A DNA stretch of 64,000 nt. Source: Folioceros fuciformis (taxonomy: Eukaryota; Anthocerotophyta; Anthocerotopsida; Anthocerotales). Location of the stretch: assembly GCA_049999805.1 (NCBI GenBank), contig JBNGIO010006185.1, positions 34,170 to 98,169 on the forward strand, in the 5' to 3' direction. The position numbers and the translations under genes were made by a program. Positions within the stretch are counted from its first letter, which is position 1, and each line of letters opens with the position of its first letter. The notes under the pieces were generated by a model. The model was not told the origin of the DNA. It was given only the letters and a program-made list of their open reading frames with translations, and made no database searches. Positions 13,802-24,020 of the stretch are shown piece by piece.

Positions 13802-14274
13802 AGCTCTGGTAGGCCAAATTCTGGATGCTGCCTCCTTCAGGCTTAGGCAATGCGATGGTAAGCCCACCTCGGCCGCGGGCGGCTCCAATTGCCCAGCTTG
13901 TCAGCTCACGGAGCCTGCCAGCCCGCACATGCACACCGTGCAGGCTTTTGGGACAGTCGGCTGTGGGGCAGCGGAACGCACGACACGAGCCTGAGTGGAA
14001 AGTGACGAAATGTCCAACAACCCGAATGATTGACGTGCAAACAAGACTTAACTCTAAATTACTTGCTACCCCGGACGAGTGGTGACTTCTTACTCCGGAG
14101 GAGTGATCGGAGTAGGGCAAACGTCTTATGGGAAGGAGCTCGAGGTGCCTTTGCGAAAGAAATGAAACCCCCCTAGATGTAAAGTTTACCACACAATCTG
14201 TACTCATGGTTAGGTAGGTTGGTTGCTACACAACAGTTGAGCTAGATCATAAACCGTATTTGGTATGATTAGTG
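13802..14274. other. Spacer between SABATH 3' end and MIP2-like 5' end
   Basis: 473 bases between two genes read in the same (minus) direction. It should contain the SABATH 3' UTR and the MIP2 promoter. I see no further coding signal and no clear TATA or poly-A hexamer that I would commit to. Confidence 0.5.
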
Positions 14275-15793
14275 TCAGTGACGTGCGAGCACATATCGTC
14301 TACTCGCTCGGAAATTATCAGATCGGCGTACCAGAATCGCCACAATTGCGCACATCGTAATGTTGCTGTACTTGTCGTAGTTTCGGGTGGCTATGGCCTC
14401 AAGCCGCTGGAACAAGAGTTCCGAGAGCTCCGGCCCGATGTGGCTGTGGAGCAATCCCGATGTCACGCTTCTCGCCTTGTTTGCCCAGCTCCTTCCGAAT
14501 GCATCCCGGGTTGGCCACCTTCGCTTCTTCTCCTCCGCCGAGACGATGTCTTCCTTCGCCACGTTGTCCAGCAAGCGGATGTCGAACAGCCTCGATTCCT
14601 CCACAACGTTCCTTACTTCTGCCAGACTTCGGCTGTACGCTGGGACGTTGAAAGTGTCCAGCTTTTCTTGCTCAATCATGCCCTGTGATTGAAGAGAATT
14701 AGGCGTCGTCGTGTTGTGAGAACTGGTGTCAAGATGAAGTCGAGGCATGTGTGGGGAAACCTCTCAAGGTCAGGGAATGTCGGTTTCAAACAGACTTGTG
14801 AACGCGATGGAGATTGGCATTTGAATGGGTCTATCTTATGTAGTATGTACCTCCGAAACGAGATCCTGGAAACTTTGTTGCAGGAGTTCTCCAGCTTCAT
14901 TCAAGCCTTGAAACTGTTCCACTCCATTAGCGAGGTCCCCCTCACTCCTAAAACGGTCCTGCTCCAACCTGCCACCGAACATGAGCACCAAAACGCCACC
15001 AGGCACCAGCTCTTCACCGCGGAATTGCAGAAACTTCCTGAAATCATCCGCAGATTGCTGAGCGATTACATTTCGCAATGGTCCACTGGTTCCATCAAAC
15101 CAGATGCGGTTTTCGTTGTAGGCATCAGAGAATTTATCAGTAATCGCTGCTGGAACCTACACACAAGCCAAACGGAAATGTAAGTCACTTCCTTCTACGT
15201 GAGCTTCGCAATGCGTAGCCCGTGAAATCTGAATGCGCGAAAATCACCTCGGAAAGCCAATGCAGAGCCGAAAACGAGGAGATAATGTGCATGCTCCTGG
15301 AGGGGAACAGCCTCTCCTTGAAGAAAGAGCCTGGGACGGCGCCGGCGGAGAAAATCCTCCTGCTCGAATCGCGCCTGAAATCCTTGAGCGACCGGGTTGA
15401 GCCTTGATGCAGAGGAGGCAGTTCTTGGAACAAAGTGTTGAAATCGTTGGAAGGCAGATCAGAAAAGAACACCTCCACCTCCGGCATTTCCACATCCTCC
15501 CTCTGATATCTATACTTCACAACATCCAAAATGCTCTTCACCGCGTTCAACGTGTTGCTGCCAGTGGCGCATCCCAGGTCCGCGATCCTCAGGGCTGGCA
15601 CGCCGGGCGCGGGAGCAGGTAAATCCCGCATCTCCCTTAAGGCGGTGTACAGCACGCTTTCGCACAAGTTGAAAATGTGTGCTTGCAGCTGCGAGTTCTT
15701 AACGTAGCTGTCGTCCCCATTCCCTCCCGACATACGAGATTTGGCAACCTGGATAACCTCGCTGTCGCTGCTGTTGAGCGCCTGGGTCGTCAT
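14275..15793 (-). CDS. SABATH-family SAM-dependent carboxyl methyltransferase
   Basis: Three exons in phase: 15793-15248, 15156-14851 and 14682-14275, giving 419 residues; introns are 91 and 168 bases with GT-AG ends. The SABATH family methylates carboxyl groups of small molecules such as salicylate, jasmonate, IAA, gibberellin or farnesoate in the cytosol. Visible landmarks: GGNGDDSYVKNSQLQ (residues 23-37, SAM/substrate contact), motif I DLGCATGSNTL (72-82), FSDLPSNDFNTLF, then GSFFKERLFPSRSMHIISSF followed by SALHWLSE, and in exon 3 DTFNVPAYSRSLAEVRNVVE. The active-site Trp of SALHW is present, which in this family helps hold the substrate carboxylate. Length is a little above the usual 360-390. 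Substrate cannot be told from the sequence. Start is the first ATG before the conserved block. Confidence 0.94.
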
Positions 15794-17089
15794 TTGGCAA
15801 TCTCGATAGCAAGCTCTGCTATCTGGGACAGAACTGCAGGGAAAGGCCCTTCAAAGCGTGTCTCCAAGCTGCAAAGTCTGTAATCCCTCAAGGATTTGTA
15901 GCTGTGAGCTTACAACAAGCCACATCAACATCAACAAAATAGCGAGCACACAGCACTCATACACAATGAAGGCCGCTTCCGTCGTATAGAACCGCGGACA
16001 CCACTGTGCTTGGAACGACGAGAACCTACAGCTGAGAGGAGTCTTGACATCCGAAATGTGACCATTTTACAGTCGGCCTCCTCTGATGCTCGGTGCGACA
16101 TTTGCCAATAACTGGAGCCTGTCACACCTCTTATTCGAGCAAGAGTCTGCCACACCTAAGTGTTCAATTTGCCATGAATTCATAGCTAACAAGGGCATCA
16201 TCTTTCGTGGTGTTGCTTTTCCAACAGGACCTGAATGGGAATAAGAGTATCTGCACAAGAGAGAAAAGGAGGACGGATGCCGCACACGGTTGAGCTTCCG
16301 TGTAAGATTGAATATATACCAAATTGTGGACATTGATCTGATCAGAACTAACTCTGCTGGCCTCTCTCTGCCGAAAGATCACCTGCTCCCGGATCGTCGT
16401 GTTTAATGATCTTCCGGAGAGAGTCCTTGGCGCGGACGTCACGTGCACCTATCTTACATGACTCGCTCTTTGTGTACCTGCTGCACCGCACACCCTCCCA
16501 TGCGCATCTGCGTTTATTGTACCTGCAAACCTTTCCCGTCGCACCACCCTCCTTGAGCGGCGCTGCACTCACACACACTGGAGGAAAAGAGGAACGCACT
16601 AAACAGAAGATCCATGTGGAACATCTGTGCTTTCTCACAACTGGGGGCCCCAGCGCTGGCCCTCAAGCTCCTCCAATGCGGCCCGCGTGGCCTCACCGGG
16701 TGGGGACAAACGGGCGTCACCAGGGAACGGAAAAGAGCCAGATGGGAATTTGACTCTACATTTATTAAGTACATAAATTATATTGTACAAATTATTCCCC
16801 TTCGATTGTTCCTGCTAACCACAGAACTTTTAGGCTCCTTTTCCACCAAGAAGGGGTACAAACTAGTGTCAGACCGGATAATCTACTTCCATGTGACATC
16901 CACCGTGTACAGCACATGGTTTGTGGCACCCGGGTTGTCCATTACGCTTATGACCCTCACCAACCAATAAATTTATATATGATGATTTTAGAAGAAAATC
17001 TATGAATGTCTATCAAGTACCTCACTATATTTAGTGGGCCTTCTCTATAAGGGACCTAAGTCCACGACATTTTCGGGTAACCTAAAAAC
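15794..17089. other. Intergenic region upstream of the SABATH gene
   Basis: 1.3 kb with only short, unrelated open readings on both strands and no recognisable domain. It should include the SABATH promoter and leader. From about 16970 the base composition turns AT-rich as the transposon block begins. Confidence 0.5.
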
Positions 17090-18131
17090 TTATAGAACAA
17101 AAGACATGCAAGTTCCATCTACCCCAAAAGAGATGGAAGTTCCATCTACCCCGTGACAAGGGGAACAACCCCGCAATGAGGAAAAGCCAAGAATGGGGGC
17201 TTAACCCCCCGTCCGTCTAGCCTGCCTGAAACTCCATATCACCCCTAAGATGTCACATTCAAGTATAAGGTATGGCCTACTTACCACTAAGGCCGCTGAA
17301 GCCGGATCCGCCACGCTTGATGTTGACTGAAAAATAGCGTTTGCCATGGCCTTTTGTAGCGCAATCGAAACCCGTTGCCGAAAAAATGCCACCACGCCCG
17401 ATAGGGGAAGCCCTACGCTGCTCCTGCTGACATGATGGGCCTTTGTGCATGTCTTCAAAAACCTTGAAAAATCCTTACCCATGGCCCCACGCATATCAAT
17501 AGCAAGAGGGATGAACAAGTGATCCTGCTGCATGGGCCTGTACTTGCAAGTCTTCCTTGTCACGCTTCCTTCTGCCGCCCAACCCGGGGGGTTAATAATG
17601 ACGTGCCCGCTGATGGTTGCCCGAGTGGGGTCACTACATCCGCTATAGAAACCTGGTTCCTCTTGGTCAGGAAAAGGTTTGCAATGAGGGAGATGCTATT
17701 TAGCAAGGTGTATGGGCGCTCCTTGTAGGGGAAGAAGCCACCCTCCTTAGCCAAAGAAAACATAACGTCCCTCACTGCATTATGGATGGCGGTGCACTGC
17801 CTGCCAAAAAGAGCAATGCGCCAAGTAGCTCCCGAGGTCGGCGAGAGGGACCCCACAGCTACAAGAAGAGAGAGACCAGGCCAACGGCTTAACCAATCTA
17901 AGGTGGAACCTTATCGCAGTAGAGACAGAAGCTGGTGCGATTCGGAAAGCCTAGATACATAGACGGGCCAACATCCAAGAGCCAGCGCCCTTCCCCGAAC
18001 AAGATCGAAGGCATGCCTGGGCCTGCTTGTCAATAGAAGAATCTAGCATGAGGGCCGGCAGCTCTTGCCCATAATGCTTTTCCATGAGCCCCCTCATGTC
18101 CCCACAAAGGAAGGAGGAAAACAAAGGCATG

Positions 18132-18231
18132 NNNNNNNNNNNNNNNNNNNNNNNNNNNNNNNNNNNNNNNNNNNNNNNNNNNNNNNNNNNNNNNNNNNNN
18201 NNNNNNNNNNNNNNNNNNNNNNNNNNNNNNN
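18132..18231. other. Assembly gap of 100 N
   Basis: Exactly 100 unknown bases inside the 3' half of the LINE remnant, probably a placeholder of unknown true length. Confidence 0.99.
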
Positions 18232-18318
18232 GATCCCGGGCCCTCCTGAGGGACTCGTGGAGGGGGAATGGCCCCTCCTCAACTTCCGTGACAAAACCCT
18301 CCAAAATGCTTGAGAAGC

Positions 18319-18470
18319 TGTGAAAGCGGTCAATTATGAAGCTCTACGCTCTGAACAGACACCAAATTGAACAGTCACGCCTCTTTGTGTCCAGGCGCTT
18401 ATGATGCCTTGGACACTCTCATAAATTAATTCTCTCTGTGTACTCAACGAAAATAGTGTTGAAAATCACA
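18319..18470 (+). repeat. 5' LTR of the copia element
   Basis: 152 bases, TG...CA ends (TGTGAAAGCGGTC ... GAAAATCACA). It is nearly the same as 20586-20759 but lacks a 22-base block present there. Confidence 0.92.
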
Positions 18471-18484
18471 TGGTATAAGAGCTC
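18471..18484 (+). promoter_or_regulatory. Primer-binding site (initiator tRNA-Met type)
   Basis: TGGTATAAGAGCTC starts immediately after the 5' LTR. Plant copia elements typically have TGGTATCAGAGC here, complementary to the 3' end of initiator tRNA-Met; this copy differs by one base in those twelve. Confidence 0.85.
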
Positions 18485-18916
18485 ATGACAAAAATCGAAC
18501 ATGATTAGAATCATGACGTAGGGCAGACTCTGATTAAGACTATCCGATATGGATAGATTCTGCCCTCGATGCACTCATCATTCTGAACAAAATTCTAACA
18601 ATAGAAGGAAAACTCCTTCTCACTTTTAAAAAACAAGAAACAATTCTCGTACGTGTAGAAATGTCTCACCACCTACCCATACAGATAGTGAGATCAGCCT
18701 CCTGCATCAAAAGACCACGCACAAATTAGTCAGACAATCAATGAGTTTTGCTTAGAACAGAGATCATGCTTATATCTCTCAATTTTTTAATCTAACCATC
18801 TATCTAGATGACATTTACAGGAGACATGATGACATTTATGCAATCCTAGACAAGATTCAATCACAACTAGACATGATAAGAAAAAATCATCAATTTTACA
18901 TCTTAGCAAGCACAAT

Positions 18917-20556
18917 ATGGGCACAATGGCAAACCCCTCTACTAACAGGGCCTATCATATTGATAAATTGACTAACATTAAGCTGCCTCAATCAATAACT
19001 CAAGCTGTTACCACTTTCGAGGAAGAATTCCCTCCAGCACCACCTCCAAACCGTATCGTTCCTTCGGCTGTTCCACTAACCCCTAATATCGGAGAAAACC
19101 CTTCCGATCCCTATGACTATGACTCGGACACTAAGTCTCACGGCCTTGTGCCAGGGGTCGAGCCTGATCCTGCTCAGCCACAAGGGGGCATCATAGAAGA
19201 TCCTAATATTGCTGTGCAGGATCAACCAAACTCTTCAGAGCGCATAAGATGATTTACAAGATCCAATAGAGGGATTCCTGGAGTAAACTATCGTGACCTC
19301 ACTTTTAACAAGTCACATGGCACTTCCTCTCATGCTATGTTCAGTGCTGATATTGTCCCTGTCAAACAAGCTCTTGAAGGATCATAATCTAACTCCTGGA
19401 AGCAGGCAATGAACAGTGAATATCAATCCTTGATTTCTAATGAAACATGGACTTTGGTTGATCCACCAAACGAACAGAACATTGTCGGAAGCAAAGAGGT
19501 GTTACAGAAGAAGCACAATGTAGATAGTTCCTTAGCCAGATTCAAGGCCAGACTCGTAGCTAGGGGCTTCACACAAAAGAGCGGAGTGGATTACTCTGAG
19601 ACAAGTATTTTCAGCCCAGTAGTTAAACTCACCTCTCTACGTGTGATGCTTGCCTTAGCTGCTGTGTATAGTCTCCGTATACATCAACTAGACGTAGAGA
19701 CGACCTTTCTACATGGGATTTTAAAGGAGGATATTTACGTACAACAGCCTCCTGGATATGAAGTTTCATATGTCCAGCTGTAAACGTGTTGACACACCTA
19801 TGCAGACAGGTGCTAGACTAAGCAAAACCATATCACCCCAAACAGATGCTGAAACTGCTGAGATTAAGTTAGTCCCATATGTTGGTGTACTTAGCAGTGT
19901 TCAACATTTAGCTCAATATACCAAGGTAGATGTAGCATGTTCCAATGGCCATGTCTCCCTGTTTCTATCATGTCCTGGAAAGTTACATTGGGTTGCAGCC
20001 AAGAGAATTTTTAAATATCTTCAACGGACGAAAACCCATGGGATTCAATATAAAGGAGGTCCTAATGCTCAGACTTAGTGGATTGGTTGGACTAATGCCG
20101 ACTGGGCTGGAGATCCGGACACTCGGAAATCCACCAGTGACTATGTTTTCATGATTGCATGTGGCGCAGTTAGTTGGAAATCGAAAAAGCAATCCTCGAT
20201 TGCTCTTAGCTTAGCTGAATCAGAATACATCGCTGCTGCCTCTACAGCAAAAAGAAGGATTATGGATCGTCCAACTACTTCAAGATCTTGGATAACCACA
20301 CAAGGGACCTCTTGAGCTCATGTGCGACAACCAAGCTACCATTGCTCTCTCACGAGATCTTCGATTCCACGAATGATCCAAGCATATCGAATTGAGTGAT
20401 CACTTTCTGCGGCTGAAGGTGGAATTAGGCGAATTACTTCTAACCTACGTTCCAACTGAAGATCAGCTTGTAGACATCTTGACCAAGCCTCTGGGGAAAA
20501 TTAAACATGATGGTTTCTGCTCCTTATTAGGACTAATAGATTTAGCTTTACCATAG
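18917..20556 (+). pseudogene. Broken copia pol: integrase end, partial reverse transcriptase, RNase H
   Basis: The first reading (18917-19252) holds a Pro-rich stretch like the tail between integrase and RT. The RT N-terminal half is at 19409-19783: WTLVDPPNEQNIVGSKEV, ARFKARLVARGFTQKSGVDY, SPVVKLTSLRVMLALAAVYS and HQLDVETTFLHGILKEDIYV. Directly after PPGYEV the sequence jumps to the end of the RT domain (CKRVDTPMQTG), so the palm segment with the YVDD catalytic motif is deleted. The connection and RNase H follow to about 20556 with stops and frame changes (SWKSKKQSSIALSLAESEYI). The protein cannot be functional. Confidence 0.85.
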
Positions 20557-20570
20557 ATTCTGATTGTTTT

Positions 20571-20585
20571 GCTTCAAGAGGGGTG
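20571..20585 (+). promoter_or_regulatory. Polypurine tract before the 3' LTR
   Basis: The stretch CAAGAGGGGTG ends directly at the 3' LTR start, the expected place for the plus-strand primer of a retrotransposon. Confidence 0.65.
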
Positions 20586-20759
20586 TGTGAAAGCAGTCAT
20601 TTATGAAGCTCCACGCTCTGAACAGACAGCAAATTGAACAGTCACGTCTCTGTTTGTATCCAGTCATGTCCCTTTGTGTCCAGGCGCTTATAATGCCTTG
20701 GACACTCTCATAAATTAATTCTCTCTATGTACTCAACGCTCTCCGTGTTAAAAATCACA
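20586..20759 (+). repeat. 3' LTR of the copia element
   Basis: 174 bases, TGTGAAAGCAGTC ... AAAAATCACA. It matches the 5' LTR apart from scattered substitutions and one extra block of about 22 bases (around 20655-20676) that looks like an imperfect local duplication of the CCTTTGTGTCCAG area. Confidence 0.92.
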
Positions 20760-22310
20760 GCAGCGAGTCTTTAAAGCTGGTACAAAGGGCGCCCAACTAC
20801 CAAGAAAAGCAGCTGGCGCCGAGGCCTCCATGGCCAATAGCCCAATGCCGCCCAAAGCAATGGGAAGCAATGCTTGCCTCCTAGCCAAATCACCTGCACT
20901 ACAATCAAATGAACCCGGGCCAACAATGTCCTCTAATTCCTTCAATACCTGCTTGTCGAAGTCCCTCAGTTTGGAAAGAAAATCTAAGGATGGAGGCACC
21001 ATGCGGATGAAGTACCCAAGGTGTCATGCAAAGCAGGTGGGGAGGATGTCGTGGGCCACCTGTGGGTCCCAAGCTAATGAAGGTTCTCAACGTGTGCCAA
21101 ATCCTCCATCAAAGCTGCATCCACAAATTTGTGGATGAAGTCGAGGGGGCCAACAGGGATCCCTAGGACGCGGATCCCTAACAGAGAATTGATGTTCCCC
21201 TCTGGAAATTGTAGAGATGGAGTGATACCAAATGGAGACCAAATCTTACACTTGAAAATCTTGACTTTTAGGCCCAAGGGTAAGAGCTCCTTTGAGAAAA
21301 GCTCAAAGGCTTCCTTAACCTTATCCCCTGAACCCAGGAGATGGTTGTTATGGACCACAGATGGGAAGAGACAACCCCCTACCGCAGATGCAGTAATTGA
21401 AAGAGCTCTGAAGTGAGCCATAGCAAAGAGAGGCCCTCCTAGGGGATCCCCTGGAGCGTACCTATTGTCGAGCACTGAGACCTTCTCCGCCGTGGTCCTA
21501 TGTTGAAGTAGAGAGTAGACGTGACACCATAGAAGGAGCGAACAAAGGGATAATATACTCCAGACGACTGCCAACAACCTTCAACTAGTTAAAATAGCCA
21601 CCGTAGAGTCTATGTTCAAGGCATTCTCCACATCATCCTACAAGGCAACCCAATCTGGATGCAGGTCCAAGACCACTCTAACCCCGAAGGCCACCGCCTC
21701 ATGGCCCCCTGGGGTAGCAATCCCAAAGTGGTGGGGGCTGAAGTGGGCCTGAAGCTGCTATCTAAGCTAAAGAGCAATGCTGTGGCTAATGAGCCATAAG
21801 AATCCCTCGCCCACCGCGATGGGCCGCACTCTCGCGGTGGGTTTCTCCAAAGCCAACAACCTGCTGGTACCCACAACCAAAGCAATTTGAGGGGGAGTCT
21901 CACCCCGCACCACAGCAGCTGCCAAGGAAAAAGCTCAAAAATGCCACCAGAAGGGTCATATAGAGCAAAGTAGTCCTGAAGGTGGTCATAGACCGTCTCG
22001 GATAGGCCATAGGAAGAAAGTCTTGGTGCGATGACGAGAGGTCGACCAAATACAACCCAATTAAGGCAAAAGGCTCCTCGGCCACGAATTGCAAAACCTC
22101 TTGAGAGATGGGATCACCTGGGCTTGGATGCAAAGCACAGAGGGCGGCAATGGTCTCCTCTGAGGGCAATGCCACTGGCTCTGATCGAAGGGCTCTGGCG
22201 GCTCTAGCAAACTCCCTTGCCCGACCAAGTAAGAGACATCTCTTGAGACGCGCCTTCGCGAGATCCTGATGGACTTGGTCCAACTTTGCGGACTCCAACC
22301 TTGAATTTGA

Positions 22311-23681
22311 TAAAATATATACCTAATAGGGCACTATTCACTAGGGTATCTAGAATTAAATATTAATTAATTCTAGGGCACTAAGTAGTTTCTTTTATTT
22401 AGTTATTGAGGTAGTTAGTTATTATAACTACCTTATGGTTATAACTAACTAGCCTATATAAAGGCTTTGTACTTTCTATTACGTAATGCAACACACATTG
22501 CTTGAGCTTGTGTACGATTCTTATCCGAATTCATCAACGTATTGTAGAAAAATCATTTGTCATACGTATGCTATCCGTATCTGAGGATATGCTTGACGAA
22601 CATTCCAATATAGTATTTTTTCCTAGTTTGTAATAAGTCTTAATGTTTTGTATCTTTAAAATATATACCAAATACTCTGTTATATTAGCTAAGATTTTAT
22701 ACTAATTACTTAGTTGTATTGCTGAGGGTGTTATACCAACTACTTGGCTGTTTTGGCTAAGTTATATGTTTCAACGAGTGAATCTAATGTGGTCGTCTTG
22801 TTCCTTATTGAATTTAGAGGTTCTCACCAGGCCCAAGGTTTCTTAACTTCCTTTAGATCCTTCGATTTTCAATATAAGATAACTTCATATGATCAAAGGT
22901 GTTACTTGTGGAAACGTTTATAAAGAGGTTTGAGTTCTTAAGCTATGCATATTCGCGGTGACCTAGAGGATTTTATAGTTTGTCTCCTCTCTCTAAATGG
23001 GCTTGGTTTTATACTTTTAACAATTTAAGTTACTAGTGCTATTATTTTGTAATCAGTATAAGAACTATAGTGTTATACTGGTGTTATTTTGTGGTTACTA
23101 AGAAAACTATAGTGCTATGCTAGTGTTATAGAGAACCACTCATATGACATCAAATAATATGATGAACATTAAAGAGGGTGATGATATTATTACAAACATC
23201 CACCAATATAATATAATATTATCAATACGTAGCAAATGACAATCCCAAGTGTGAGAAATGTGTAAATTTATTAACTCCAAGTCCCAAAGCTACATTAACT
23301 CCAAGACCTATGTCAACTCCAAGTTCAATAATGGGATCTTAACAAGGTAATTTTACTTATTGCACTTCATATTCGTCATGCAATTATTTTAAATTTAAAT
23401 CTGGTCAAGACTAATTCGTTGAGGTAACTAAGACCATTAGTGTTTAAACCTCAGCTTTGTGTTTGTTAGGGTAAGAACCGGTGTGGTTATCTTAAAACCA
23501 TGGCAAAACCTGCTTTCAGACTGGTCCTTTTTTCGCTTGGCCTAGCGAGCACCATGGAGAGGAACCGTCTTACAAGTAAGATTTGAATTTCAATTTTGTG
23601 TTGAAGTTCTTTGGTCTAATTACGCGCCTCAGCTACTGACCGCGCCTTGCCTGCTTACCACACAGGAAGGGCAGAGAAATC
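22311..23681. other. AT-rich transposon-derived desert
   Basis: No gene is seen. Sequence is strongly AT-rich with no long reading frame. The part from about 22750 to 22900 is one copy of a dispersed repeat that recurs at about 24670-24840. Confidence 0.6.
22750..22900 (+). repeat. Dispersed repeat, copy A
   Basis: Shares TTGGCTAAGTT, a TTATTGAATTT stretch, GAGGCCCAAGGTTT-like core (here CAGGCCCAAGGTTTC) and TTAACTTCCTTT with copy B near 24670-24840, in the same orientation about 1.9 kb apart. Identity is visibly imperfect. Probably two pieces of the same transposable element family. Confidence 0.7.
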
Positions 23682-24020
23682 TTGATGGCGGGAGGGAGTC
23701 GACGTAGGATGGGTGATCCAAACATATTCCCCAAGTATAAACGATTGAAGAGAGCACCTGGAGAAGGCGAGCATGCTGTTGCTTTCGAAGATGAAGATGA
23801 GCAAAGTGTAGGCTCTTTAGAAAAGCAATCGGAGCTCGAGACCAAGACGCGGAACATGTTTGAGCGCCTTGTTGCAGTGCAATGTGGACAGATCGCAACG
23901 CATTTTGCGCAGATTCTGCTTCTCACGGAGAAGGTGCTCACGCTTGAATTACAAGTGCTTGAAGCCAAAGGAGCTAACACTGTGCGGGGTGTGTATGAGT
24001 TTTTTGAAAAGCAACTGTAG
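23682..24020 (+). CDS. Small hypothetical protein, 112 aa, not recognised
   Basis: A single-exon reading of 112 codons begins MMAGGSRRRMGDPNIFPK and continues through a basic segment (KYKRLKRAPGEG), an acidic patch (EDEDEQSV) and a helical, Leu-rich half (FAQILLLTEKVLTLELQVLE) ending FEKQL. The N-terminal half looks like a nuclear-type basic region; the second half could form a coiled coil. It stands alone in AT-rich transposon sequence but has near-normal GC and codon use, so it may be a retained small gene, a retrocopy or one exon of a longer gene. I recognise no family. A second ATG two codons in would serve equally well. Confidence 0.4.
   Translation: MMAGGSRRRMGDPNIFPKYKRLKRAPGEGEHAVAFEDEDEQSVGSLEKQSELETKTRNMFERLVAVQCGQIATHFAQILLLTEKVLTLELQVLEAKGANTVRGVYEFFEKQL

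Larger units (their letters stand above)
18319..20759 (+). mobile_element. Internally deleted Ty1/copia LTR retrotransposon nested in the LINE
   Basis: A 2.44-kb element bounded by two LTRs that start TGTGAAAGC and end AAAATCACA. A primer-binding site matching the initiator-methionine tRNA type follows the left LTR, and a purine tract precedes the right one. The inside keeps only parts of pol (reverse transcriptase and RNase H); gag, protease and nearly all integrase are missing. Flanking 5-mers are gaagc on the left and gcagc on the right, a one-base-imperfect target duplication. It sits between two halves of a minus-strand LINE reading, so it inserted after the LINE. Confidence 0.9.
17090..22310 (-). 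mobile_element. Decayed LINE-type (non-LTR) retrotransposon, split by a copia insertion
   Basis: Read on the minus strand from about 22298 to 20760, then again from 18318 to about 17090; the middle is a later copia element. N-terminal side: LKRCLLLGRAREFARAARAL and LPSEETIAALCALHPSPGD, followed (with frameshifts) by ETPPQIALVVGTSRLLALEK, ARVRPIAVGEGFLWLISHSI and PHHFGIATPGGHEAVAFGV, typical of a plant reverse-transcriptase family. Then APGDPLGGPLFAMAHFRAL and ARRQALLPIALGGIGL. The 3' part (17201-17960) carries MQQDHLFIPLAIDMRGAMGK, typical of the C-terminal end of these polyproteins. The region of the catalytic YxDD reads VVHNN, so it cannot be active. A 100-N gap lies inside. The 3' tail holds a repeated GATGGAAGTTCCATC near-palindrome (17109-17155). 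Confidence 0.8.
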
